Source of the DNA: Oceanicoccus sp. KOV_DT_Chl | GTDB lineage: Bacteria; Pseudomonadota; Gammaproteobacteria; Pseudomonadales; Dasaniaceae | Assembly (NCBI RefSeq): GCF_900120175.1 | Contig: NZ_FQLF01000002.1 | Location: forward strand, 1,240,001-1,304,000 | DNA: 64,000 bases | Direction of reading: 5' to 3' | Shown here: positions 37,768 through 47,828 of the stretch, piece by piece | How the letters are laid out: each line of letters opens with the position of its first letter | Position numbering within the stretch: position 1 is the first letter of the stretch | Made by a program: the position numbers and the translations under genes | The notes under the pieces: model-generated | The model's database searches: none | What the model saw: the letters and a program-made list of their open reading frames with translations, nothing else | Told to the model about the DNA's origin: nothing

Positions 37768-38526
37768 TCAACCCATATAAGCCTGTCCACCATCCACCGC
37801 AATACTCTGGCCATTCACATAAGCACAATTATCAGAACACAACATTGCCACAAAATTTCCAATATCCTGTTCGCAATCACCAACTCTTTGCATGGGAATT
37901 GAGGCAATAAACTCTGCCGCTTCTTCCGGTTTATTTTCAATCCACCACTTCAAACCAGGTGAGGTTGCATGGGGCAAAATGACATTACTGCGGATACCCT
38001 CTTTGGCCCACTCACAGGCCGCCGCGCGGGTTAATGCTCGCGTGGCTTCCTTAACAGCGGCATACGCACCATAACCACTCGCATCCCAACGCTTGGCAGC
38101 TGTGCTAGCCAAATTAACAATACAGCCACCCCCTTTTAAATGGGGATAACATAATTTCATTAGTCGCAAGGTTGCCTGTGGACCGGATTGCCAACCCGCT
38201 TCCAGCGCTTCATCGGTGATGCTATGTAAATCGCCCAGCGGGACTTCCTGCGCATTGTTGACCAAAATATCAATAGTGCCGAAAGCCGCCACCACTGAAT
38301 TAACACATTGCTCTAGTGATGATGCATCTTTGACATCACACTGAACCGCTATCGCCTCGCCACCGCGCTGTTGAATAAGCTCACAACTTTGTTGCAGTTT
38401 TTCCAAGGTACGTCCGGTGACTGCAATTTTTGCGCCCTGTGCCGCCATCGCCAGTGCGATACCCTGGCCCACACCTTGTCCGGCGCCGGTAATCAACACC
38501 ACTTTATTCGTTAACATCATAGCCAT
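37768..38526 (-). CDS. short-chain dehydrogenase/reductase
   Basis: The roughly 252-residue SDR has the cofactor motif TGAGQGVGQG and the catalytic YGAYAAVKEA (Y-x3-K). The family NNAG motif is NNAQ here, a mild change. Ser is present in the NLAST segment and the end GQSIAVDGGQAYMG is typical. ATG at 38526 has GAGGGTGG just upstream; ATGs at 38520 and 38517 are alternatives. Substrate unknown. Confidence 0.87.
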   Translation of the reverse strand: MAMMLTNKVVLITGAGQGVGQGIALAMAAQGAKIAVTGRTLEKLQQSCELIQQRGGEAIAVQCDVKDASSLEQCVNSVVAAFGTIDILVNNAQEVPLGDLHSITDEALEAGWQSGPQATLRLMKLCYPHLKGGGCIVNLASTAAKRWDASGYGAYAAVKEATRALTRAAACEWAKEGIRSNVILPHATSPGLKWWIENKPEEAAEFIASIPMQRVGDCEQDIGNFVAMLCSDNCAYVNGQSIAVDGGQAYMG

Positions 38527-38626
38527 TTCCACCCTCATTTATTTCAGCAACAGTGTAAGAGTTTTGATAAGCAAAAGAATGTTGAAACAGGTGTTATCGG
38601 TTTAGGTAATTAGCCCAAAGTTGAAT

Positions 38627-39328
<702 letters not shown>

Positions 39329-39355
39329 CTATCCATTGAACGCTAAGCGTATTGT

Positions 39356-40378
39356 TTACGAATGCTTGCTGCTTTCAATGCTTTGCAACAGTTCTTGCAA
39401 CAATTGCAACTCTGGCTGACGGTGCACCGCACTTTGCAAGTAAGTAAAAAACCGCGGTACATCTTCAAGGTAACGTGGCTTGCCATCGCGATGGCAAATA
39501 CGGGCAAAAATACCGATGACTTTTAAATGCCGCTGACAGGCCATGAAATCGCAATCGCGCTGAAAATCAGCAAACTGTGCCGGCACCGGTAAACCCTGCT
39601 GCTCAGCTTGCTGCCAATACTGCTGCTGCCACTGTTCAATTTTTTGCTGCGGCCAACTGATAAACGCATCACTGAACAAACTGGCAACATCATAGCTAAT
39701 CGGGCCGTAAACTGCGTCCTGAAAATCCAGCACCCCCACACCATTATTGACTGCTGGCATTAAATTTCGGGGCATATAGTCTCTATGCACAAAGGTTTTT
39801 GACTGCGCTAGCACCTGAGCGATTAACTGATCAAATAAACTATCCAGCAGCTGTCGCAAGTCACTATCAATCGTCAGTCCCAAATGCCGCTGCAAATACC
39901 ACTCTGGAAACAATTCCAGTTCACGCCGCAGCAAAGCCTCATCATATTCAGGCAGTACACCCTCCTCACTGCTGCATTGAAATTTCAGCAACGCGTCAAT
40001 CGCATCAGTGAACAAATCATCCGCTCTGTTAGCCTCAAACCCGGCATTCAACATCACATCCAGATAAGTCTGCGGCCCTAAATCGCTTAGCAGCAAGAAG
40101 CCCTGCTCAATGTCCGCTGCCAAGATCTCTGGCACCTGCACTCCGGCGTTAGACAACAACTCGGCCACCCGCACGAAGGGGCAACAGTCTTCTTGCTGAG
40201 GCGGTGCATCCATGGCAATCAAGCTGCTGCCATTATGCTGATAGCGAAAATAACGCCGAAAACCAGCATCACTGCCTGCACTCTCCCCCTGCAGTTCAAC
40301 ACCCAACTGCGCCGCCAGCCACTGTTCTAATAATTGCTGACGCTGATCAACTTCAAGTTTTTTTAATGGTAAGGACAA
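39356..40378 (-). CDS. amgK: N-acetylmuramate/N-acetylglucosamine kinase AmgK
   Basis: Anomeric sugar kinase supplying MurNAc-1-phosphate to MurU; this route bypasses de novo UDP-MurNAc synthesis and is a known source of fosfomycin tolerance in Pseudomonas. APH-fold motifs VHRDYMPRNLM and VLDFQDAVYGP are present. The start was set to TTG at 40378, with AGGGGAA just upstream, giving 340 residues; the frame extends to 40438 without a signal. It is divergent from lptD. Confidence 0.9.
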   Translation of the reverse strand: MSLPLKKLEVDQRQQLLEQWLAAQLGVELQGESAGSDAGFRRYFRYQHNGSSLIAMDAPPQQEDCCPFVRVAELLSNAGVQVPEILAADIEQGFLLLSDLGPQTYLDVMLNAGFEANRADDLFTDAIDALLKFQCSSEEGVLPEYDEALLRRELELFPEWYLQRHLGLTIDSDLRQLLDSLFDQLIAQVLAQSKTFVHRDYMPRNLMPAVNNGVGVLDFQDAVYGPISYDVASLFSDAFISWPQQKIEQWQQQYWQQAEQQGLPVPAQFADFQRDCDFMACQRHLKVIGIFARICHRDGKPRYLEDVPRFFTYLQSAVHRQPELQLLQELLQSIESSKHS

Positions 40379-40528
40379 AAAGGTTCCCCTTGAACTCTGG
40401 CAATACTGACCGCTGATGGTACGGGCATTTGCCCACATAATGCTTTATTATCCACGTTCTTAAAAACCGGGGAAAGTATTTGGCCATTTATCTGGCCAGC
40501 CGGCGATAATTTTAATGCCCATATATTT

Positions 40529-43081
40529 ATGACATCAGTTTTTTCATCATTGATTAGCAGACCCTTTTTTAGCCTGATTATCGCTGCAAGCGCTGCGATA
40601 GCCGCGGCAAACCCTGACGCGCCCGCTAAACAACAATGGACTTGCCTACCTGGCGATGATGGTGAGTGGCAATGCCAGCCAGCTACGAATACAGCTTCAG
40701 CCATCAGCAGCGATAACTCACAGCCCTCAAGCTTAGCTGGAAAACCCCGCGCAGCAACTATCCCCAGCGCCACCACGGCGGAATCTTATCGCCAGTGGGA
40801 TTGGGTTCCAAAATCACAATTAACAGACCCTTCGGTATGTAAAACAGGCTGTGACGGTGCTTATATTGCACCACCGGCCGACTGGGATAACGCTGATAAG
40901 GACCCGAAAAACGCACCGCTAATGGCTAACGCTGATAATTCCACAATGGGTAATTCCAGCGTAAATTTAAGCGGTGACGTGGTGCTGACGCAGGGCAGTA
41001 GCTTTGCCCGCGCTGATCAGGCAACGTTAAATCGCAGCACCAATCAATTTTTACTGACCGGTGATATCCTGGTTCGCGAATCCAACCTGCTGGTGCGGGC
41101 CGATCAAGCGCAGTTTAATACTGTGAGCAAAACAGGGGCTTTTTCCGGCGCTCGCTTCCTGCAACACAAGTCAGGTTTACGGGGTGAAGCCCAGCTATTG
41201 CAAAAACCCAATCCCACAACGCTCGACTTAAGCCAAGGCACTATCACCCAATGCACGCCGGGTGACGAAATTTGGTATTTCAAAGCCAGCAATATCCACT
41301 TGGATATGGACGAAGGTTGGGGGGAGGCCCATCACGCCCGGCTCTATCTGCAGGATATACCGGTACTGTACACGCCTTATATAACGTTTCCGATTGATGA
41401 TCGCCGCAAAAGTGGCTTTTTATGGCCCACTCTGGCCAGTAGTGATTCCAACGGCTTTGAAATTACAGCTCCTTACTACTTCAATATTGCCCCAAACTAT
41501 GACGCCACTATTGCCCCGCGCTATATCGAAAAACGCGGCATGATGACCGAGTTAGAAATGCGGCAGCTAAGCCAATACGGTAGCTGGACAGTGGGCGGCG
41601 CCTTTTTGGAAGATGATCAATATACTGAAGTTGCTGAAGATATTGATGAAGACACCCCCAGCCAAAAAAAGCGCTGGCTGGGAACGATCAAACACTCAGG
41701 CAATCTTTTGGGGTTATCAACCAGCATTGATTACAACAAAGTCAGTGACATGGACTTCTTTCAAGACCTGTCAACCGAAAGTCTTGAACTCAAACGCTCG
41801 ACTCACCTAAACCAGCAAGCAACCGTCCGCTTTATCACTAACCAATGGCAAACATCGCTCACCGCTCAAGAATTCCAAACCATAGATGAGACGATCGCCA
41901 AACAATACAAACTGATGCCCAGCCTATCGATTAATAAAAACAATAGTGGCGTTAATTTCCACCCCGAAACATTGTTTACCGCTAATTTTACCGATTTTGA
42001 GCACGAGCAATCTATCGATGAAGGCGGTAACTTTGTTACTGGCCAACGCAGCTATGCAGAAGCCGGTATACGCTACCCCATGCAGTGGGCTGCGGGCTTT
42101 ATCGTCCCGACCGCCAAACTGCGGTCGGTAGCTTATGATTTGGATACAGTGCAGGCCAACGCCGATGACACGCCAACAGCTACCGTACCGCTAGCCACAC
42201 TGGATATGGGGCTTATTTTTGAACGCGCGACCGAATTTTCGTCAACATCTTACACACAAACTCTGGAACCTCGGCTTTACTACTTTTACAGCGATTATGA
42301 GGAGCAGGCGGGCAACCCGGACTTTGATACGAAAGAACTCACTTTTGGCTATAGCCAGCTGTTCCGTGACACACGTTTTTCTGGCTACGATCGGCTGGAC
42401 GACGCCAATCAGGCATCGATTGGCGTTACCAGCCGATTTATCGACAATGCCGAAGGCCGGGAACAACTCACCCTCAGCCTTGGTCAAATATTTTATTTTG
42501 CGGATCGCCGGGTACAGCTAAACCAAATAACGGAAGCAGACGAGCTACCCAACTCCCACATCGCGGCAGAAGTACAATTTCAGCCAACTGATCGATTATG
42601 GCTTAGCAATACCGTACTCTGGGATTCCCGTCAGGACGAGATTGAAGAAGGTGGTGTTAGCATTCACTACCAAACAGCTGGCAACAGCTTATACAATTTA
42701 GGCCACCGCTTTCGGCGCGGGGCGGGTATTGGCCGCAAAGACAACGGCGAACGCGCGGATCTGTCACAAACTGACGCTTCTTTCGTTTTGCCCATTAATA
42801 ATCAGTGGAGCACCTTTGCTCAATACCGCTATGATGTGGAACAACATCGCTCGGTTGATCAGTTAATCGGCCTCCAATATGAAGATTGTTGCTGGATGGC
42901 GCGATTGATCTATCAGGATAATTTTGACGATGAATACACTGACACCATAACCAACGAACCGGTCACTGAATACGACCGCGCCTTTATCATTGAATTTCAA
43001 CTCAAAGGTTTTGGCGGCGGCAACTCCAAAGGCGAAAGCCTGTTAAAAGAAAGTATATTAGGGTATGAAGATCTTGAATAA
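40529..43081 (+). CDS. lptD: LPS-assembly outer-membrane protein LptD
   Basis: Outer-membrane barrel that inserts lipopolysaccharide, with LptE. The 850-residue protein has a signal peptide (about 1-27), the OstA/LptA-like jellyroll (about 140-250, NLSGDVVLTQGSSFARADQA) and a large C-terminal barrel starting around IPVLYTPYITFPIDDRRKSG. Cysteines near the N-terminus and the CC pair (YEDCCWMARLIYQ) near the end fit the disulfide pattern of the family. Its stop overlaps surA by 17 bases. Confidence 0.95.
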   Translation: MTSVFSSLISRPFFSLIIAASAAIAAANPDAPAKQQWTCLPGDDGEWQCQPATNTASAISSDNSQPSSLAGKPRAATIPSATTAESYRQWDWVPKSQLTDPSVCKTGCDGAYIAPPADWDNADKDPKNAPLMANADNSTMGNSSVNLSGDVVLTQGSSFARADQATLNRSTNQFLLTGDILVRESNLLVRADQAQFNTVSKTGAFSGARFLQHKSGLRGEAQLLQKPNPTTLDLSQGTITQCTPGDEIWYFKASNIHLDMDEGWGEAHHARLYLQDIPVLYTPYITFPIDDRRKSGFLWPTLASSDSNGFEITAPYYFNIAPNYDATIAPRYIEKRGMMTELEMRQLSQYGSWTVGGAFLEDDQYTEVAEDIDEDTPSQKKRWLGTIKHSGNLLGLSTSIDYNKVSDMDFFQDLSTESLELKRSTHLNQQATVRFITNQWQTSLTAQEFQTIDETIAKQYKLMPSLSINKNNSGVNFHPETLFTANFTDFEHEQSIDEGGNFVTGQRSYAEAGIRYPMQWAAGFIVPTAKLRSVAYDLDTVQANADDTPTATVPLATLDMGLIFERATEFSSTSYTQTLEPRLYYFYSDYEEQAGNPDFDTKELTFGYSQLFRDTRFSGYDRLDDANQASIGVTSRFIDNAEGREQLTLSLGQIFYFADRRVQLNQITEADELPNSHIAAEVQFQPTDRLWLSNTVLWDSRQDEIEEGGVSIHYQTAGNSLYNLGHRFRRGAGIGRKDNGERADLSQTDASFVLPINNQWSTFAQYRYDVEQHRSVDQLIGLQYEDCCWMARLIYQDNFDDEYTDTITNEPVTEYDRAFIIEFQLKGFGGGNSKGESLLKESILGYEDLE

Positions 43082-44387
43082 ACATATAGCAGCACCTCAA
43101 ACATTTCAGCAGCGTCTATTCACACTTACGGCCAGTGCGATTCTCGCCGTGTTAGTCAGCACCGGGCTGAGTTACAGCAATAACACGCAGGCAGAAACCC
43201 AGATGCTGGATCAAGTCATCGCAATTGTGGACGACGATGTAGTGCTAGCCAGCGAATTGCAGGAGCGCATGCGTCAGGTCGTACTCAATATCGAAAAAAG
43301 CGGCAAAACCGCACCGCCGTTAGCAGAAATTCAGCAAGAAATACTTAACCAGCTTATTTTGGAAAATATTCAATTACAGATGGCTAATCGTGCCGGCGTT
43401 CGCATCAGTGATGCCGAGCTGAATGAATCGCTGGCCCGCATTGCTGGCCAAAACCGGATGACTATCGCCCAATTCAAAGCGGCGCTGGAAAATGACGGTT
43501 TATCTTATACCGCCACTCGCGAACAAATTCGTAAAGACATGATGTTGCAACGCGTACAGCAGGGTAACGTCAACCGCTCTGTTCAAATTACTGATCAGGA
43601 AATTAACAACTTTCTTGCCTCAGAAGAGGGAAAAACGTTAACCGCTCCTGAATACCGGATGCTGCACACACTTCTCCCCGTTGCCAGTGGTGCTGATCAA
43701 GCGACCATCGACGCAGCGCAGCAACGCGCCGACACCCTGTATCAACAAATCCAATCCAGCAGCTACGAGCAAGTACTGACTGCCGCCAAACTGGAAATCA
43801 ACGATTTAAGCTGGCGTAAAGCCGCAGACCTTCCCAGTTTAATTTCAGACTTGGCCACCACACTCGACAAAACCGAGACTGCCAAGCCGGTACAAAGCCC
43901 AAGCGGCTTCCATCTGGTCAAGCTGCTAGATAAGCGCGGTGACGGCGAGGTTATCCCCCAAACCAAAGCGCGGCATATCTTATTAAAGTCGTCGGCCATC
44001 CGGGATGAAAATGCCACCAAAGCCGAAATCAATAATTTGCGCAAAAAAATTATTAACGGCGCTGATTTTGCTGAACTCGCTAGAAAATTTTCTGAGGATA
44101 TTGGCTCTGCGCAAGAAGGCGGTGATTTGGGCTGGACCAGCCCCGGCCAATTGGTCGGCGCGTTTCAAACCGCCATGGATGATACCGATATCGACAAAGT
44201 GAGCCCGGCTTTTCGCAGTGAATATGGCTGGCATATTTTACAAGTACTTGAGCGCCGTGAAAAAGATGTCACCGACGATATTCGCAAAAATATGGCACGC
44301 GGCTATATCCATCGCCGTAAATATGATGACGAACTACAAACCTGGTTGCAAAAAATTCGCGACGAGGCTTATGTTGATTTTAAATAA
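43065..44387 (+). CDS. surA: periplasmic chaperone and peptidyl-prolyl isomerase SurA
   Basis: Helps fold outer-membrane proteins including LptD. The 440 residues have a signal sequence, an N-terminal chaperone domain (about 45-170, LDQVIAIVDDDVVLASEL), and two parvulin domains (about 190-285 and 290-395, the second with TKARHILLK and GGDLGWTSPGQLV). The start overlaps the lptD end by 17 bases, so the two are translationally linked. Confidence 0.95.
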   Translation: MKILNKHIAAPQTFQQRLFTLTASAILAVLVSTGLSYSNNTQAETQMLDQVIAIVDDDVVLASELQERMRQVVLNIEKSGKTAPPLAEIQQEILNQLILENIQLQMANRAGVRISDAELNESLARIAGQNRMTIAQFKAALENDGLSYTATREQIRKDMMLQRVQQGNVNRSVQITDQEINNFLASEEGKTLTAPEYRMLHTLLPVASGADQATIDAAQQRADTLYQQIQSSSYEQVLTAAKLEINDLSWRKAADLPSLISDLATTLDKTETAKPVQSPSGFHLVKLLDKRGDGEVIPQTKARHILLKSSAIRDENATKAEINNLRKKIINGADFAELARKFSEDIGSAQEGGDLGWTSPGQLVGAFQTAMDDTDIDKVSPAFRSEYGWHILQVLERREKDVTDDIRKNMARGYIHRRKYDDELQTWLQKIRDEAYVDFK

Positions 44388-44409
44388 TCCCAAGCACTGA
44401 CCGCTAACC

Positions 44410-45417
44410 ATGACCACATTAAGGATTGCCATAACCCCGGGAGAGCCAGCCGGCATTGGACCGGACTTGCTGATCCAATTAGCGCAGCAAGCGCAAGCGG
44501 TTGAATTAGTGGTGATTGCCGACCCAGCTTTATTACTGAGCCGAGCGGAACAGTTAAAATTACCGCTGAGCCTCCGCCAATTTGATGCAGCGGCTCAGGC
44601 ACAAGCCTGCGCAGCAGGTGAATTGTGCGTATTACCCGTCAGTCTGGCCACCCCCTGTATCGCCGGACAGCTAGACGTAGCTAATGCCCAATACGTGCTG
44701 ACAACCTTACTCGCAGCAATCGATGGCTGTATGACGCATCAGTTTGCCGCCATGGTCACCGCCCCGGTCAATAAAGCCGTCATAAACGATGCCGGTATTG
44801 CCTTTAGCGGTCACACTGAATTTTTAGCCCAGCACACCCAGACCGAACAAGTCGTCATGATGCTGGCGACAACCGGCTTGCGGGTAGCACTGGTTACCAC
44901 ACACCTACCTTTAATAGATGTGCCAGCGAAAATAAAAGCACCGTTGATTGAAACAGTTACGCGTATTTTACACGCTGACTTACAGCAGCATTTTGGTTTA
45001 CAAAACCCTGCCATCACTGTGCTGGGCTTAAACCCCCACGCCGGCGAAGGTGGCCATATGGGCCGCGAAGAAATTGATGAAATTATTCCCTGCATGCAAA
45101 AACTAACCACTGAAGGCATGCAACTGACGGGACCGTTACCAGCTGATACAGCCTTTACAGAAAAACATTTACAGCAATGCGATGCGGTATTGGCGATGTA
45201 CCATGATCAGGGTTTGCCGGTGTTAAAATACAAAGGCTTTGGCAACGCCGTCAACATTACGCTGGGACTACCCATCATCCGTACTTCGGTGGATCACGGC
45301 ACAGCTCTGGATTTAGCGGGGACTGGCAACGCCGATATAGGCAGCCTTAAAACAGCGCTCGACTATGCTGTGACGATGGCTACTCACAAACAACAATCCC
45401 AAACAGCGGCAACCTAA
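44410..45417 (+). CDS. pdxA: 4-hydroxythreonine-4-phosphate dehydrogenase
   Basis: Pyridoxal phosphate synthesis. The 335 residues show [14 protein letters not shown] at the start, metal-binding histidines in [12 protein letters not shown] and in [12 protein letters not shown], and the terminal [15 protein letters not shown]. It follows surA by 22 bp and precedes rsmA by one base, the order conserved in Escherichia coli. Confidence 0.96.
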   Translation: MTTLRIAITPGEPAGIGPDLLIQLAQQAQAVELVVIADPALLLSRAEQLKLPLSLRQFDAAAQAQACAAGELCVLPVSLATPCIAGQLDVANAQYVLTTLLAAIDGCMTHQFAAMVTAPVNKAVINDAGIAFSGHTEFLAQHTQTEQVVMMLATTGLRVALVTTHLPLIDVPAKIKAPLIETVTRILHADLQQHFGLQNPAITVLGLNPHAGEGGHMGREEIDEIIPCMQKLTTEGMQLTGPLPADTAFTEKHLQQCDAVLAMYHDQGLPVLKYKGFGNAVNITLGLPIIRTSVDHGTALDLAGTGNADIGSLKTALDYAVTMATHKQQSQTAAT

Positions 45418-45418
45418 T

Positions 45419-46219
45419 ATGGCCAGCACCGATAATCAGCATCGCGCTCGTAAACGTTTCGGCCAAAATTTTCTGCATGATCAGGGTATTATTCATAATA
45501 TCGCCCGCGCCATTGGTGCCACTGAAAAAGATCATGTCGTAGAAATCGGTCCTGGCCAAGGTGCACTTACCGCTGATATTTTAGCAGGGGGCTGTTTGCT
45601 GGATGCGATAGAATTAGACCGTGATTTAATTCCTATCCTGCAACAACGCTTCGGCAACGAACCCCGCTTTCAGTTACAACAAGGCGATGCACTGGCCTTT
45701 GATTTTTCATCACTACGCAACAGCGATGAAAAATTAAGAGTCGTAGGTAATCTGCCTTACAATATTTCTACGCCGCTGATATTTCATTTACTCAGCCAGC
45801 AGCATTTAATTCAAGACATGCATTTTATGCTGCAATTGGAAGTGGTTAACCGCTTGGCTGCAGGACCCGGCAGTAAAAACTACGGGCGACTCAGTGTCAT
45901 GACACAATACTACTGCGATGTCTGCGCACTGTTTGAAGTCCCCCCTGAGGCCTTTGACCCTAAACCGAAAGTACAATCAGCCATCGTACGATTGGCACCC
46001 CACGAGCAATTGCCGCACCCCGCCAGCAACATCAAAATGCTGGAACATATTTTGCGCACGGCATTTAACCAGCGTCGTAAAACTTTACGCAATTCATTAA
46101 AGAATGATATTTCTGCCGAACAACTGGAAGCTTTAGCTATCAACCCAACGGCGAGACCCGAGACACTGACACTGGCACAATTTGTGGCTATCAGTAATAG
46201 TGTCAACCAACCCGATTGA
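45419..46219 (+). CDS. rsmA: 16S rRNA dimethyladenosine transferase RsmA (KsgA)
   Basis: Dimethylates two adenosines in the 3' end of 16S rRNA. The 266 residues have KRFGQNFLHDQGIIHNI, the SAM-binding VEIGPGQGALT and the catalytic NLPYNIS. It sits one base after pdxA. Confidence 0.97.
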   Translation: MASTDNQHRARKRFGQNFLHDQGIIHNIARAIGATEKDHVVEIGPGQGALTADILAGGCLLDAIELDRDLIPILQQRFGNEPRFQLQQGDALAFDFSSLRNSDEKLRVVGNLPYNISTPLIFHLLSQQHLIQDMHFMLQLEVVNRLAAGPGSKNYGRLSVMTQYYCDVCALFEVPPEAFDPKPKVQSAIVRLAPHEQLPHPASNIKMLEHILRTAFNQRRKTLRNSLKNDISAEQLEALAINPTARPETLTLAQFVAISNSVNQPD

Positions 46220-46236
46220 GCCACCAAGGAAAAATA

Positions 46237-46614
46237 ATGCATACCGATAACTCTATCAGTATTCATGTAGACACCCAGTACATCGACCAACAATCCAGCC
46301 CCGAACAAGGTCGCTACGCGTTTGCCTATACCATCACTATCAGTAATCATGGCACCGAACCGGCAAAGCTAATGACCCGTCACTGGTTAATCACCGATGG
46401 CAATGCCAAGGTGCAAGAAGTCCGTGGCGATGGTGTGATCGGCGAGCAACCGCTGATTAAACCGGGCCATAGTTTTCGCTATACCAGTGGCGCATTACTT
46501 GAAACAGCCGTTGGTACTATGGAGGGCAGTTATCATATGGTGACTGAATCAGGACAGGAATTTGATGCCCCCATTCCGCGCTTTTCATTAATCCACCGCG
46601 GCTCCGTACACTAA
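46237..46614 (+). CDS. apaG: ApaG (Co2+/Mg2+ efflux) protein
   Basis: A small 125-residue beta-sandwich protein of the ApaG family, with YAFAYTITISNHG, TRHWLITDGNA and the glycine-rich EVRGDGVIGEQP. The start at 46237 has AAGGA upstream; an upstream in-frame ATG at 46216 overlaps the rsmA stop but lacks a site. Named for magnesium/cobalt effects; molecular role unclear. It precedes apaH by one base. Confidence 0.93.
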   Translation: MHTDNSISIHVDTQYIDQQSSPEQGRYAFAYTITISNHGTEPAKLMTRHWLITDGNAKVQEVRGDGVIGEQPLIKPGHSFRYTSGALLETAVGTMEGSYHMVTESGQEFDAPIPRFSLIHRGSVH

Positions 46615-46615
46615 C

Positions 46616-47428
46616 ATGACACGCTACGCGGTTGGAGATATACAAGGCTGCCTGCAACCATTGCAATGCTTATTGGCTGAAGTACAGTTCGATCCTCAGC
46701 ACGATCAATTATGGCTGGTTGGCGACCTCATCAATCGCGGCCCGGAATCGCTAGCTACTTTACGTTACCTAAAATCTCTAGGTGATAGCACCCGTATAGT
46801 CTTAGGTAATCACGACTTACATTTTTTAGCCGTAGCCTCTGGTGCAATTAACGCCGGAAAATCAGATACTTTCGATGAGATTTTAGCGGCCAGTGATCGG
46901 CCGCAACTGATAAGCTGGCTGCTGCAACAAAAATTAATGTACAGCGACCCCAGCGCTGACTACCACATGACACACGCGGGTATCCCGCCACAGTGGACAC
47001 TGCAACAAGCCGCAACGTATGCCCGCGAAGTGGAAGCCGTGTTAACAAGTGAACACGCCGCTGATTTTTTTCAGCATATGTATGGCAACGAGCCAGCGAC
47101 CTGGGATGAGAACCTTAGCGGCTGGACTCGTTTGCGAGTCATCACCAACTACTTTACTCGCATGCGTTTTTGCCGTGCCGACGGCGAACTGGATTTTAAA
47201 CACAAACTAAATAGCATCGACCGCCCGGACTTTTTGCCCTGGTTTGCTCATCACCACCGACGCACAAAAAACCAGCAAATAATTTTCGGCCACTGGGCTG
47301 CCCTTGAAGGCAAAACCAACACACCCAACACCCATGCACTGGATACCGGCTGCGTATGGGGTCGCAGTATGAGCCTGATGAATCTGGAAACGCAAGCTCT
47401 GCACCACTGCGAATGCTCTCCTCAATAA
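46616..47428 (+). CDS. apaH: diadenosine tetraphosphatase (symmetrical)
   Basis: Hydrolyses Ap4A to two ADP. The 270-residue metallophosphatase shows GDIQGC, GDLINRGP and GNHD. Length is normal. Last gene of the lptD-surA-pdxA-rsmA-apaG-apaH run. Confidence 0.95.
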   Translation: MTRYAVGDIQGCLQPLQCLLAEVQFDPQHDQLWLVGDLINRGPESLATLRYLKSLGDSTRIVLGNHDLHFLAVASGAINAGKSDTFDEILAASDRPQLISWLLQQKLMYSDPSADYHMTHAGIPPQWTLQQAATYAREVEAVLTSEHAADFFQHMYGNEPATWDENLSGWTRLRVITNYFTRMRFCRADGELDFKHKLNSIDRPDFLPWFAHHHRRTKNQQIIFGHWAALEGKTNTPNTHALDTGCVWGRSMSLMNLETQALHHCECSPQ

Positions 47429-47828
47429 CGTTTTAACCTATCATTACTTATCTACAATACTTTTTTTAAAATTATTAGATCTATAAAAAGCTCCTCTTAA
47501 TCTTATACAAACTTAATAGCTACACACCCTTGGCACTCTTCATGCTTTAAAAATATCCGGAATACAGCAACTAAATTTACCAATTTCGACAATTACGTAT
47601 TGTCAAAAAACTTTAATAAAAAAAATAGTAAAAAATAAAGTAAAAATAGATTGCTACTGTCTATGCATTTAGGTCTATGATAAAGCTGAATCACAAAGTT
47701 TAGTTAGCACCAGAACATTACGCTTTTGAGTAAATTTACTGCGTCTTGCGCTGAAAGTTGTGTGCACATTATCTTTCTTCACGAGCGCAAGAATTTCCTG
47801 CTTCTCAACAAGGAGAAAGGTGGTCGCC
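47429..47828 (+). other. 400-bp AT-rich leader of prkA
   Basis: The gap holds a sigma-54-type promoter at 47530-47547 and long A/T tracts (47590-47650). No RNA gene or ORF was recognised in it apart from the prkA ribosome site. The A-tracts upstream and around could be bending or activator-binding DNA, but no defined operator was found. Confidence 0.5.
47530..47547 (+). promoter_or_regulatory. sigma-54 (RpoN) promoter upstream of prkA
   Basis: TTGGCACTCTTCATGCTT matches the -24/-12 consensus TTGGCAC-N5-TTGCW, with GG and GC twelve bases apart and one mismatch in the -12 element. It lies about 285 bp before the prkA start. In Escherichia coli the equivalent yeaGH operon is expressed under nitrogen stress with RpoN and NtrC involvement, which agrees. 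Confidence 0.6.

Noticed and set aside
47590-47660. A-tract region as an origin of replication
   Set aside because: No DnaA boxes were seen and the gene context is not that of an origin.
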